Shown here piece by piece: positions 8,093 to 16,081 of a stretch of 28,282 nucleotides of DNA. The notes under the pieces are model-generated. The model did no database searches. It was not told the DNA's origin and was given only the letters and a program-made list of their open reading frames with translations. The stretch spans positions 1-28,282 of the forward strand of contig JAJAYH010000176.1 of assembly GCA_026786325.1 (NCBI GenBank). The letters run 5' to 3'. This DNA is from Alkalinema sp. CAN_BIN05. Lineage in GTDB: Bacteria > Cyanobacteriota > Cyanobacteriia > Leptolyngbyales > Leptolyngbyaceae. The position numbers and the translations under genes are program-made. Positions within the stretch are counted from its first letter, which is position 1. Each line of letters opens with the position of its first letter.

Positions 8093-8215
8093 ATGAGCGA
8101 TGTATTGAAAGATATTGACTGGTCGATCGCATTACCAGCCGGATTAGCCGGGACAATCTTCCTAGGTGGAATGTTGATGATGTTTACGGGGATATGGACG
8201 GCACGCGATAAGTAA
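8093..8215 (+). CDS. Hypothetical 40-residue single-span membrane peptide
   Basis: ATG 8093 to TAA 8213-8215 encodes a short polar head (MSDVLKDIDW), one hydrophobic span (about residues 12-34, Gly/Met-rich with LAGTIFLGGMLMMFTGIW) and a charged end (TARDK). This shape is typical of the small one-helix subunits of thylakoid complexes, but I do not recognise it as any known Psb, Psa, Pet or Ndh subunit. It lies 118 bp after the cyAbrB gene in the same direction, and its last 32 bp overlap the tail of the convergent ClC gene. There is no strong Shine-Dalgarno (GGTCGAG about 5 nt upstream is weak). It could be a chance open frame, but the composition argues for a real peptide. Confidence 0.5.
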   Translation: MSDVLKDIDWSIALPAGLAGTIFLGGMLMMFTGIWTARDK

Positions 8216-10226
8216 TTGTCGTGTCAGTCGTCGTATCAATTGTTCTATCAGTCAACGGATCATCTTGTGAACAGCTCATTTCTAGATAGGGTTTGAGCGC
8301 TTCTTCAGTTTGAGTAATGCTGACCGAATTTAGAACGCGATCACGATCGAGTAACCCGAGAATTTTGTTGGGTTGGCTTGCCTCGCAGACAGGAAGATGG
8401 CGTAATCCACGGGTCGCCATGCGGGATAGGGCATCGCTGACAAATTCGTCGGGCGCGGCATACAAAACTTTTTGAGTGCAAATAGTGCCGACCGACTGTT
8501 GTGCCAAGGGTTCACGATCGTCTTGGGGATTACTTTCCCACCGTGCGATCGCCCGATTAATATCCTGAAGGGTGAGAATTCCAAAAATAATTCCAGTGTC
8601 ATTTTCATCTTCACTGACCTGATCGTCATGGCTCAGAATTATCGCACTGTGAGCTTTTAGAGACGTTAATTTTAAGCCCGCTTCCACAATAGAGGTGGCG
8701 GCAGAGAATGTAATAACTTGAGTTTGCATCAATTCGGCAACTGTCAATCGATTTAGAAATTGCTGACGAGGATCGGAGGCCGCAGGTTCGGTGCTGACTT
8801 CGGCGGTAGCGGATTCTGGGACAACTTCATTTTTGGGGCGAATGCGTTCAACAACCCAAACGCTCAAGCCAACCGCCGCCATCAATGGCAACACAATTCG
8901 ATAGTCGCGGGTGAGTTCAAACAAGAGCAAAATAGCGGTCAACGGTGCCCGAGTACTGGCCGCCAGAACCGCCGCCATACCAACCATTGCATAGGCCGGG
9001 GGCGCGGCAATGCTGCTGGCAAACATGGGTAAAAGTTGGGGGAGAAGCTCACCATAAGCTGCGCCCAATGCGGCTCCTAGAAATAATGCGGGGGCAAATA
9101 TTCCTCCAACCAATCCGCTGCCCAGACAAATTGCGGTGAGTAATAATTTGCTGACTAGAAGTGCCGCAAGTAACGGAAACGAAAACTGAACATCCCGTAA
9201 AATCGCTTCAATGGTCTCGTACCCAATTCCTAGGACTTGAGGTAATTTCAGTGCCACTAATCCGACGCACAAACCGCCTACGATCGGTTGTAGTTCACGA
9301 GGAATTCGGGTGAGAAACTGTGCCGCAGGAATTTGACCTTGGAAGGCTTTTTGAAAGCTGGTGTTGAGTTGAGTATAGAGAATCGCGACTAAGCTTGCAC
9401 AAAGACCCAAACCCAAGTATAGCGGTAACTCTAACGGACTTCGCACTTCATAAATCGGCAACTCAAATGCAGGTTTTGCACCCAAACCAATCTGGGCAAT
9501 CAGAGACGAGACGACCGCTGACAGCACCACCACACTCGCTGATGACGTAGCAAACGTCGTACCTAAAACAATTTCTAAGGCAAAAAACACGCCTGCGATC
9601 GGTGCATCAAACCCTGCCGCAATCCCCGCCGCTGCACCCGCACCGAGTAACAGCCGTTGACGGTCTTGGGAGACTCGCAGTGCCTGTCCCAGCAACAACC
9701 CCAGATTTGCCCCAATCTCCACACTCGGGCCTTCCGGTCCCAACGATGCACCAGACCCGAGAGAAATCGCTGCCGCCACCATCTTAGTTACGGGCCGCAC
9801 AACGGAAACTTCCTGAGCATTCTGCACCGCCGCCACCAACGCAGACAGCCCCGGCCCAAACTCTCGCCATCGCCACCGCATCCAGCCAATAATAACGCCG
9901 CCGAGAACAGGCATAAGCGATAGACTCCAACTTCCGCTCTTTGGAATCAATCCGACTAATGTGCCACTTAAGTCGGCAAAAAATAAATGATGTACTAAGC
10001 CGATTAAATATCGAAATGTAACCACGCCCATGCCCGTGCCTGTTCCGACAACAAACGCAAGCAGCAAGACAATAGTCTCGGGGGATGGCTGTAAATTATT
10101 TAGAACGGAAGAAAGTCGAAACGGTGAGGTTGTGGATTCAGTGGGTTGCACCGTGATGACCCGCGAGGTAGACGATCGTAAACTTATATTTCTATTGTGA
10201 GTGATGGACTGAGGGAACGCAATCAA
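8184..10226 (-). CDS. ClC-type chloride channel/antiporter with C-terminal CBS pair
   Basis: 680 residues. A 45-residue polar N-terminus precedes the ClC membrane domain at about 50-462. Selectivity motifs are GSGASLGPEGPSVE (157-170, gating Glu165) and GGIFAPALFLGA (374-385). FALEIV (215-220) marks the region that holds the proton glutamate in bacterial exchangers. A linker then leads to two CBS domains (about 490-660) with AELMQTQVITFSAATSIVEA and VGTICTQKVLYAAPDEFVSDALSRMATRGLRHLPV, which usually bind adenine nucleotides and gate transport. It sits in the inner or thylakoid membrane. It is divergent from the DUF924 gene with about 60 bp between starts. Whether it is a channel or a Cl-/H+ exchanger is not settled by sequence. 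Confidence 0.93.
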   Translation of the reverse strand: MIAFPQSITHNRNISLRSSTSRVITVQPTESTTSPFRLSSVLNNLQPSPETIVLLLAFVVGTGTGMGVVTFRYLIGLVHHLFFADLSGTLVGLIPKSGSWSLSLMPVLGGVIIGWMRWRWREFGPGLSALVAAVQNAQEVSVVRPVTKMVAAAISLGSGASLGPEGPSVEIGANLGLLLGQALRVSQDRQRLLLGAGAAAGIAAGFDAPIAGVFFALEIVLGTTFATSSASVVVLSAVVSSLIAQIGLGAKPAFELPIYEVRSPLELPLYLGLGLCASLVAILYTQLNTSFQKAFQGQIPAAQFLTRIPRELQPIVGGLCVGLVALKLPQVLGIGYETIEAILRDVQFSFPLLAALLVSKLLLTAICLGSGLVGGIFAPALFLGAALGAAYGELLPQLLPMFASSIAAPPAYAMVGMAAVLAASTRAPLTAILLLFELTRDYRIVLPLMAAVGLSVWVVERIRPKNEVVPESATAEVSTEPAASDPRQQFLNRLTVAELMQTQVITFSAATSIVEAGLKLTSLKAHSAIILSHDDQVSEDENDTGIIFGILTLQDINRAIARWESNPQDDREPLAQQSVGTICTQKVLYAAPDEFVSDALSRMATRGLRHLPVCEASQPNKILGLLDRDRVLNSVSITQTEEALKPYLEMSCSQDDPLTDRTIDTTTDTTITYRVPSISP

Positions 10227-10287
10227 TTGGGTCAGAATTAATTGGTCCGGATCGGATGGTAAATTTGGGAGGCATTTGTTTTATGAA

Positions 10288-10881
10288 ATGGTTCCTTTAA
10301 TGACGACTCTAGCTCAGGCGAATCGAATTGTGAGTTACTGGTTTGACCTAGGTTGGGAAGAAAATCCCAAGATACGAACAGAGTGGCTGGAGTTGGATAC
10401 TAATTTTGATGCGGCATTGCGGGAACGCTTTTTGGGACTGCATGAGAAAGCGATGGATAATTTGCTGCTGCATTGGTACGACCAGCCTAATAGCTGTCTA
10501 TCATTAATTGTGCTGTTGGACCAATTCTCGCGGTATATGTTTCGGGGGACACCTGCGGCTTACGCTAGCGATGGTATGGCATTGATGGCAGCGGACCATG
10601 CGTTGAATATGGATTGCGATCAGGATTTTGATCCGATTCCCCGACTGTTTTTTTATATGCCGTTCTATCACAGCGAAGACCCGAATAATCAGGCGATCGC
10701 TGTGGAAAAGTTTAGTCAATATGAAGGCGATCCTGCGTTGGGAATGTTTTACGTGGAAGCATTGAAGCATCAGGCGCTGATCGATCGCTTTGGTCGGTTC
10801 CCCGATCGTAATGAGATTTTGGGCCGAGTCAGTACAACAGCAGAAATTGCTTCCTTGTCGGAATCTCGATCGCACTATTAA
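10288..10881 (+). CDS. DUF924 family protein
   Basis: About 197 residues from ATG 10288. Conserved DUF924 features in order: ILxFWF-like start (RIVSYWFDLGWEENP), LIVLLDQFSRYMFRGTPAAYASD, LFFYMPFYHSEDPNNQ and IDRFGRFPDRNEILGR. The family is all-helical (TPR-like) and of unknown function. The frame is open from a TTG at 10276. GGGAGG at 10267-10272 lies too close to that TTG (3 nt) and rather far from ATG 10288 (15 nt); ATG 10300 (MTTLAQ) is also possible, so the start is uncertain. It is divergent from the ClC gene. Confidence 0.88.
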   Translation: MVPLMTTLAQANRIVSYWFDLGWEENPKIRTEWLELDTNFDAALRERFLGLHEKAMDNLLLHWYDQPNSCLSLIVLLDQFSRYMFRGTPAAYASDGMALMAADHALNMDCDQDFDPIPRLFFYMPFYHSEDPNNQAIAVEKFSQYEGDPALGMFYVEALKHQALIDRFGRFPDRNEILGRVSTTAEIASLSESRSHY

Positions 10882-10890
10882 TCTAAGGCT

Positions 10891-10919
10891 CACGAAGTAA
10901 GGTTTGTAGTCCCTTCGTG
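10891..10919. terminator. Weak hairpin after the DUF924 gene
   Basis: CACGAAG (10891-10897) pairs with CTTCGTG (10913-10919), a 7-bp stem with a 15-nt loop and no T-run. It lies 9 bp after the DUF924 stop, between convergent genes. Confidence 0.25.
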
Positions 10920-11049
10920 GGGAAAGTATTGGCTCTGGTTCTAACTCACGGAAGTTCTCATTGTGGCATTGTTAGTCAAAATTAGCACAACCCCTCAACA
11001 GGTAGTACTGAGCTTATACACCACCCAAAATCATTAGCGCAGTATTGCC

Positions 11050-11514
11050 CTACCGATCGTCCCCGCTACCGCCCAATACACCCCGCGTTTTTCGGCTTTG
11101 GAGTTTGCTAATGTTGGTCGATAGAATGATGGATTGATCTTTGCTAGGAATACAATGGTGCCAAATATGATTGACACTATGAGTGACGATCGATCGATCT
11201 TTGGCACTCACTTCACCATTGCGATCGCGATATAGTTTTTTGACGCATTCAGCAAGCTGGCCCAAAACTGTTGTAATGGCTTCCAGTTCGGCAATGGGTT
11301 GAATTACCGATTCCAGAGTTAATCCGGCTTCACTGCAAAGTTGAGAACAATACCAGGCGACATCTCCGGCTTCTTTAATTCTCTCGGATTCAGCCGCTGT
11401 TAAGTATTCGGCAATTTCACCCACAAGTCCGAGTGTCGGATACCAAAGATTGCGATCGCGATCGGGATACATTGCAGTGTCACGAGATTGAGTTTGGTAA
11501 TCAGTAAGATTCAT
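11050..11514 (-). CDS. MazG-like nucleotide pyrophosphohydrolase
   Basis: 154 residues. The all-alpha NTP pyrophosphatase motif is complete: GLVGEIAE gives Glu33 and Glu36, and RIKEAGDVAWY gives Glu48 and Asp51, the ExxE(11)ExxD metal site of MazG-type enzymes. These hydrolyse (d)NTPs to NMP and pyrophosphate, often for housecleaning. After about residue 105 the sequence is polar and unlike the family core. It starts 44 bp downstream of the aldolase gene on the same strand, so the two may be co-transcribed, although their functions do not obviously link. The substrate cannot be read from sequence. Confidence 0.82.
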   Translation of the reverse strand: MNLTDYQTQSRDTAMYPDRDRNLWYPTLGLVGEIAEYLTAAESERIKEAGDVAWYCSQLCSEAGLTLESVIQPIAELEAITTVLGQLAECVKKLYRDRNGEVSAKDRSIVTHSVNHIWHHCIPSKDQSIILSTNISKLQSRKTRGVLGGSGDDR

Positions 11515-11558
11515 AAAAAGGTGAAATTGGGATTGATGGGAATGATCAGATATGCAGT

Positions 11559-12443
11559 CTACCGCACTAAACTGGCGGCGTAAGGCGTTTGATGAAGATG
11601 AGCTTTGTTGGCGGAACCAAACAATTGTAATTTGCCTGCGATCACGTCTTCCATCGCACCGATCGCACTTGATGTAATATCTAGCAAATCCTGTGGACCT
11701 TTACTACAGAGTTCATCTTTCAGCGATTCCATATAGGCTTGACGCACTTCAGTATTCACATTGAATTTGCATATTCCCAATTGAATCGATCGTTCAATCA
11801 TCCAATCCGGCAATCCTGAAGCCCCGTGCAAAACTAATGGGATATCAATCAAACTACGAATCTTAGCCAGTCGATCGAAATCCAATCTGGGCGGGCTTTT
11901 GTATTCACCATGAACATTTCCGATCGTCACGGCTAATACATCTACCTTTGTTTCTCTAACAAATTCAACCGCTTGATCTGGGTCCGTCATTTTTGCTTCT
12001 TTTTCAGCAATGGTTAAACCATCTTCAGTGCCACTAATTCGACCAATCTCGGCTTCGACGATCGCATTATGTTGATGGGAAAGTTCGGTCATTTTGCGAG
12101 TAAATGCCAAATTTTCTGCGTACTCCATGGGAGAACCATCAGCCATAATGGACTTAACTCCAGCATTTAGAACATTCTGAATATCGTCTTTTGAAGTGCT
12201 GTGGTCAAGATGAACTGAAATGGGAACAGATGCCGATCGGGCCGCTTCTAAACACATTTCCACAAGCATTGATTTTCCATACTTCAAGGCGCTGGGATGA
12301 AGCTGAAGCATCGCGGGACTATGGTTAGTCTCGGCGGCAATGATCACGGCCTTTACGCCTTCGAGATTGTATACATTGAAGGCTCCGATCGCGTAGGCAT
12401 TCCGGCGGGCAGTTTCTAAAAGTTCACGGGTGGATGCAATCAT
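11559..12443 (-). CDS. Class II ketose-bisphosphate aldolase (GatY/KbaY/FbaA-like)
   Basis: 294 residues, a zinc-dependent aldolase. Motifs: AFNVYNLEG (21-29), VHLDHSTS with catalytic Asp80 and zinc ligand His81, VEAEIGRISGTEDG (129-142), NVHGEYK with His178, LHGASG with His206, and KFNVNTEVR near 226-234. The length and IGNVHG/FNVNTE pattern are those of short class II enzymes acting on fructose- or tagatose-1,6-bisphosphate. The Calvin-cycle class II enzyme of cyanobacteria is, as I recall, longer (about 360 residues), so this is probably an accessory paralogue. The true substrate is open. A hairpin lies upstream at 12526-12559, beyond its promoter region. Confidence 0.88.
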   Translation of the reverse strand: MIASTRELLETARRNAYAIGAFNVYNLEGVKAVIIAAETNHSPAMLQLHPSALKYGKSMLVEMCLEAARSASVPISVHLDHSTSKDDIQNVLNAGVKSIMADGSPMEYAENLAFTRKMTELSHQHNAIVEAEIGRISGTEDGLTIAEKEAKMTDPDQAVEFVRETKVDVLAVTIGNVHGEYKSPPRLDFDRLAKIRSLIDIPLVLHGASGLPDWMIERSIQLGICKFNVNTEVRQAYMESLKDELCSKGPQDLLDITSSAIGAMEDVIAGKLQLFGSANKAHLHQTPYAASLVR

Positions 12444-12525
12444 TCGTAGACCTCAATTATTCATAAACCTAAATGGCGATTATTATAATTAGCCATCTTT
12501 TACTAATTTCAGCTTCATTAACTAG

Positions 12526-12559
12526 AATGGGTTGCCCAAGTTAAAGTGAGCAACCCATT
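12526..12559. terminator. Hairpin between era and the aldolase gene
   Basis: AATGGGTTGC (12526-12535) pairs perfectly with GCAACCCATT (12550-12559), a 10-bp stem with a 14-nt loop. It lies 35 bp past the era stop on the minus strand. The sequence after it on that strand is not T-rich, so it may be a terminator helped by other factors, or an RNA-stabilising hairpin. Confidence 0.45.
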
Positions 12560-12594
12560 ATTATAGTCATATTGTGAAATATGATTACATCTCG

Positions 12595-13689
12595 CTATTC
12601 TTCAATGCGATACCCCAGTTCAGCCAGTCGAGTCCGAGACTGTCGCCATTTGGGCTGAACTTTTACAAATAATTGCAAATCAATCCGGCCATCGATTAGC
12701 TTTTGCATTTGCATTCGCGCTTCTGTTCCGATGCTCTTCAGCATTGCGCCTTTCTTACCAATTAAGATTCCCTTCTGAGAATCTCGTTCTACATTAATGG
12801 TCGCGAATACCCGTGTAATACTGGCTTCTTCGACCACGCGCTCGATGGCAATAGCGACAGAATGGGGTACTTCCTCGCGTGTCGATAGCAAAATCTGTTC
12901 ACGAATTAGTTCGCCCATAATGAAGCGTTCCGGCTGGTCGGTGACGAGATCTGGTGGATAGTAATAGGGTCCCGGTGGAAGTTTGGCAATCAGCTTTTCT
13001 TGTAGGTCTTCTAGGCCATCGCCCAACAGTGCCGAGAACTTCGCGACAGTCCAGTTTTGAGCGCGGGCGAGTTCCAGGTAAGCCCGATCGCAAATGTTGC
13101 CGTTTACGACGGGAAGGTCACTGACTTGTAGCGATGGATCTTGGCAATCAGATTTATTGATTCCGAGAATAACCGGGACATTGCAATCTCGTAATAGGTC
13201 GGCAATGAACCGATCGCCGCCCCCGAGATCCGTCGATCCATCAACCACAAACACCAACGCATCTACGGAGTAAATTGCATTCTGGGCATTTTTGACCAAC
13301 ACTTCACCCAAGCGATGGTGTGGTTTGTGAATACCAGGAGTGTCCACGAAAATAATTTGAGCTTTGTCAGTCGTGAGAATTCCCTTGAGGCGGTTGCGGG
13401 TGGTTTGAGCGGTGGGCGAGGTGATGGCGATTTTTTGACCGACGAGGGTATTCATCAGCGTTGACTTGCCGACATTAGGTCGTCCAATGATGCCAATGAA
13501 GCCGGATTTGAATCCCGGCCCCGCGATCGGCATTCCACCGACACCATAGTCAATACCCGAGTCGCCGCTGCTGCTTTGCCCGCGCAAGAACGCTTCAACT
13601 AGGTCTTCACTTGCCTCGGCTCCAGTTGTTTCTTCATTTTCCGGAGCGTTTGACAAATCTGAGTTCATGCGAGCTTCCAAAGGGATCAT
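12595..13689 (-). CDS. era: Ribosome-associated GTPase Era
   Basis: Binds 16S rRNA 3' end during 30S maturation. All G motifs are present: G1 GRPNVGKST (69-77), switch I TSPTAQTTRNR, G3 DTPG (116-119), G4 NKSD (178-181), and G5 SA in KFSALLGDG. A C-terminal KH domain (about 245-364) carries GKKGAMLKSIG and ends in LxxLGY. At 364 residues it is about 60 longer than typical Era; the excess is an acidic, low-complexity N-terminus. The second Met (ATG 13668, MNSDLS) has GGAAG just upstream and is an equally good start, which would still leave a long extension. Confidence 0.95.
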   Translation of the reverse strand: MIPLEARMNSDLSNAPENEETTGAEASEDLVEAFLRGQSSSGDSGIDYGVGGMPIAGPGFKSGFIGIIGRPNVGKSTLMNTLVGQKIAITSPTAQTTRNRLKGILTTDKAQIIFVDTPGIHKPHHRLGEVLVKNAQNAIYSVDALVFVVDGSTDLGGGDRFIADLLRDCNVPVILGINKSDCQDPSLQVSDLPVVNGNICDRAYLELARAQNWTVAKFSALLGDGLEDLQEKLIAKLPPGPYYYPPDLVTDQPERFIMGELIREQILLSTREEVPHSVAIAIERVVEEASITRVFATINVERDSQKGILIGKKGAMLKSIGTEARMQMQKLIDGRIDLQLFVKVQPKWRQSRTRLAELGYRIEE

Positions 13690-13750
13690 CTATCAGGGTA
13701 ACCCAATGAATTGTAGTAGACTTCTGGACCGTCACCGCGAGTCGTCTGCT

Positions 13751-14293
13751 TCATTTATTCTTCTCTTGATAAATGAAGTAGCTATTCAACCCTACCGCTC
13801 CAAGAAAGCTCAAGAATGCTAGCCAGTAGCCCATGCCATAGGTTGCGACGATCGGCATGTTCATGGTTGATCCGCCACTTGCTTTTTTTAGCTCACTCGC
13901 CAAGTTTGAATCAACGGTCAATTTCAGCACAACTAACATCAAGGCTCCGAGGCTGCCTAATCCTGCTTGCACAATGTATTGCTGAGGCACTGCGATGAAT
14001 CCAACGGCAATTCCGGCGCAGGCAATCCCGAAGACAATTCCAGCGATCGGGTTACTGGGGACGGATTGAGTTTTAGTGCTGGTTTTGGAACTAGGAAGTC
14101 CCATGCTGTCTGCTCTAGGCATTTTAATTTCCTTACCCATAGCAACTTCTATGCCGTTCATTTTCACCAGTTCTATATCGCCGCCGCTCATGGGATTTTG
14201 GCAAGAGATGGAGATGAAAGGCATGAAAAAGCAGAGGACAACCAATGCGAATAATGCTGGAGAAACTTTTGAAATGGGAGCTTGTGTAGCCAT
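13751..14293 (-). CDS. Hypothetical membrane protein
   Basis: About 180 residues from ATG 14293. The frame is open a little further to a TTG at 14311, but ATG gives the cleaner start (MATQAPISK). Hydrophobic helices: N-terminal (VSPALFALVVLCFFMPFISI), then a polar segment of about 50 residues with a single SCQNPMSGGDIE stretch, then three spans (PIAGIVFGIACAGIAVGFIA, AGLGSLGALMLVVLKLTV and MGYWLAFLSFLGAVGLNSYF). The ISISC run only loosely resembles a lipobox. I do not recognise a family. It lies 62 bp upstream of era on the same strand, so read-through into era is possible. Confidence 0.75.
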   Translation of the reverse strand: MATQAPISKVSPALFALVVLCFFMPFISISCQNPMSGGDIELVKMNGIEVAMGKEIKMPRADSMGLPSSKTSTKTQSVPSNPIAGIVFGIACAGIAVGFIAVPQQYIVQAGLGSLGALMLVVLKLTVDSNLASELKKASGGSTMNMPIVATYGMGYWLAFLSFLGAVGLNSYFIYQEKNK

Positions 14294-14426
14294 AGGTCTC
14301 AATAGTCTCAATTTGTTCAGGTTTTTCTCATAGTTCCCGGAATATATATAATTCTCGCAACATAACTGTCAAATGCAAAAAAACATAACTCTATCTCAGA
14401 AGATTAATGTTTAAGGAAAGGGCTTT

Positions 14427-15203
14427 CTAGGGAAGATCTCCAAACTGATTGCGGTAGCGATCGATTTCTGATTGGGCTTGGTTAAGTTGGTTTTCTAGTT
14501 CTTGCGATCGGTCTTCTAGTTCTTGCGATCGGGTTTGCTCTAGTAATAATCTCGCTTGCTCTAATGTGAGTTCATCCTGAAGGTGTTGGGCTTTATTTCG
14601 GAGTTCTAAGGGAATCAGCAACTTTTCACCGTTGTCTAATCGATAAAACGAAATCAAGGCTCCTGAAACTTCTAATCGCAGACCGAGGGCTTGGCTTTCA
14701 GACCCTGCAATCGGCACATAGGTTTCGTCCACTAACCGATAGCCCCGAAGTTTTTCCTCAATCCATTGCCCCTTTGGATCAAATTGCCAATATTCTTCAA
14801 TTCCGATCTGTGCATAAAGGTCTTTCTTAAAGCCTTCATCTTTGTCACGAGTTCCGGGAGATGTCACTTCAAACACGACCCTCGGAATTTCTCCCTCGTC
14901 CCAAATCTTGTAACTATCCCGACTTCCTGGCTCCACGCCAAAAATCACCATGACATCCGGTGCGCATTTGAGTCGTGGGAATCCTTGCGAGTAGTAGAGA
15001 AATTGATTGCCTAAAACACAGGCTTGAATGTCTTCAAGATATTGTCGCAAAACTTCAATAGTGATCAAAATAACGTAGAGATGGTCAAAGGTTTCGGCCA
15101 CGGGTGTTCCATCCCCAGAAGGATAATTAATGGATTGGGGTGTGATGGTGGGTGGGGTGACGATCGTGGCCATAAATCCCTCGGTTGCGGTTCTTGGGTT
15201 CAT
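14427..15203 (-). CDS. Uma2-family (DUF820) nuclease-fold protein with coiled-coil tail
   Basis: 258 residues. The core at about 30-190 is the restriction-endonuclease-like Uma2/DUF820 fold abundant in cyanobacteria: APDVMVIFGVEPGSRDSY with Asp83, RVVFEVTSPGTRDKDEGFKKDLYAQ with Glu112 and the conserved Lys, then GIEEYWQFDP. The C-terminus (about 200-250) is a charged helix with heptad repeats (RSQELED RSQELEN), probably a coiled coil. Biological function of the family is unsettled; proposals link it to mobile DNA. Start ATG 15203 is used; ATG 15173 (MATIVTPPT) is also reasonable. The gene is monocistronic in appearance. Confidence 0.88.
   Translation of the reverse strand: MNPRTATEGFMATIVTPPTITPQSINYPSGDGTPVAETFDHLYVILITIEVLRQYLEDIQACVLGNQFLYYSQGFPRLKCAPDVMVIFGVEPGSRDSYKIWDEGEIPRVVFEVTSPGTRDKDEGFKKDLYAQIGIEEYWQFDPKGQWIEEKLRGYRLVDETYVPIAGSESQALGLRLEVSGALISFYRLDNGEKLLIPLELRNKAQHLQDELTLEQARLLLEQTRSQELEDRSQELENQLNQAQSEIDRYRNQFGDLP
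14493..14532 (-). repeat. Tandem 21-nt (7-codon) repeat inside the Uma2 gene
   Basis: TTCTAGTTCTTGCGATCGG occurs at 14493-14511 and 14514-14532, a 21-nt period with 19 identical bases. It encodes two copies of the heptad RSQELE(D/N), so the duplication extends the coiled coil by one register-preserving turn. Each copy includes a CGATCG-type word. Confidence 0.85.
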
Positions 15204-15304
15204 TGTACAAAATCTTGACTTAATCCGATCGGCCCACCATCGTAAAACCAGCCCAATCTTGAGGGTTTGGATATTCTTTCATTGTTATTTACTTAACTAG
15301 ACGT

Positions 15305-16081
15305 TCACCGACTCACAATGCCTGACCATTGTGCTTTTTTGCGGGTTTGACGGCGATAGGAAAAGAAATTCACGGGATCAGCATAAGTGCAATGGGGCGC
15401 GATCGCAATCTGCTCATCTGCTAGTCCCAATTGCTCTAATTGCAACGCATTTACCCGTCTTACATCCAATCGCACTTTTCCCGGTTCAGCATCATGCAAA
15501 ATCGGTGAATTATGAATGTCTTTCAACTGTTCAATCGCACTCTCCAACGACTCCTGTGCCAAACGAGGCGCGATCGTCACTGCCGTTTCAAAGCCCACTG
15601 CATCATTCACCTGATACACCTCACCCCGAATTGCTGGCCCCATGGCAACGCGTAAATCTTCGAGTTTTGAACCTTGAGCTAACAATCGATCGATCGCCGT
15701 GGGGACAATTTTTTGCGCTGTTCCCCGCCAACCTGCATGAACCGCTGCGACTTTCCCCGATCGCCGATCGCCAATCAACACAGGAGTACAGTCCGCCGTA
15801 CAGACCCATACGGCTTGGTTTGAGGCTTCAGAAATCACACCATCGCCATCATTGAGGTTGTCATCGTGGTGCGGCTGGTTCAGTTCTGATGGTGCTAAGA
15901 CAATGTTCCCGTGAACTTGCTTGACGCGATAAGCTGAGGCTTCTGGATATAATTGCGCAGTTAATTTCAAGGGTGTCGTAGGTGAAAATTGTTGGGTAAA
16001 CCAACCATGTTGCCACTTATCTAAAAGACTACAAGTTAGATAAGGCAAGTTGTTCCAGGTTTGCCATTGCCAGGTTTCCAT
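15305..16081 (-). CDS. pgeF: Peptidoglycan editing factor PgeF (YfiH, laccase-domain)
   Basis: 258 residues. Cytosolic metal enzyme of the DUF152/YfiH fold, reported to remove mis-incorporated amino acids from peptidoglycan precursors; family members also show purine nucleosidase and phenol oxidase activity. Motifs: KQVHG with His57, DGDGVIS, the CTADCTPVL site (94-102), VHAGWRGTA with His115, MGPAI, and PHCTY with Cys241 before FFSYRR near the end. Length matches the family. The M23 peptidase gene is upstream and divergent, with 392 bp between. Confidence 0.93.
   Translation of the reverse strand: METWQWQTWNNLPYLTCSLLDKWQHGWFTQQFSPTTPLKLTAQLYPEASAYRVKQVHGNIVLAPSELNQPHHDDNLNDGDGVISEASNQAVWVCTADCTPVLIGDRRSGKVAAVHAGWRGTAQKIVPTAIDRLLAQGSKLEDLRVAMGPAIRGEVYQVNDAVGFETAVTIAPRLAQESLESAIEQLKDIHNSPILHDAEPGKVRLDVRRVNALQLEQLGLADEQIAIAPHCTYADPVNFFSYRRQTRKKAQWSGIVSR

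Noticed and set aside
15331..15855. 174-codon plus frame inside pgeF
   Set aside because: Antisense to a fully motif-supported pgeF; the translation is His/Pro/Ser-rich in the manner of shadow frames.
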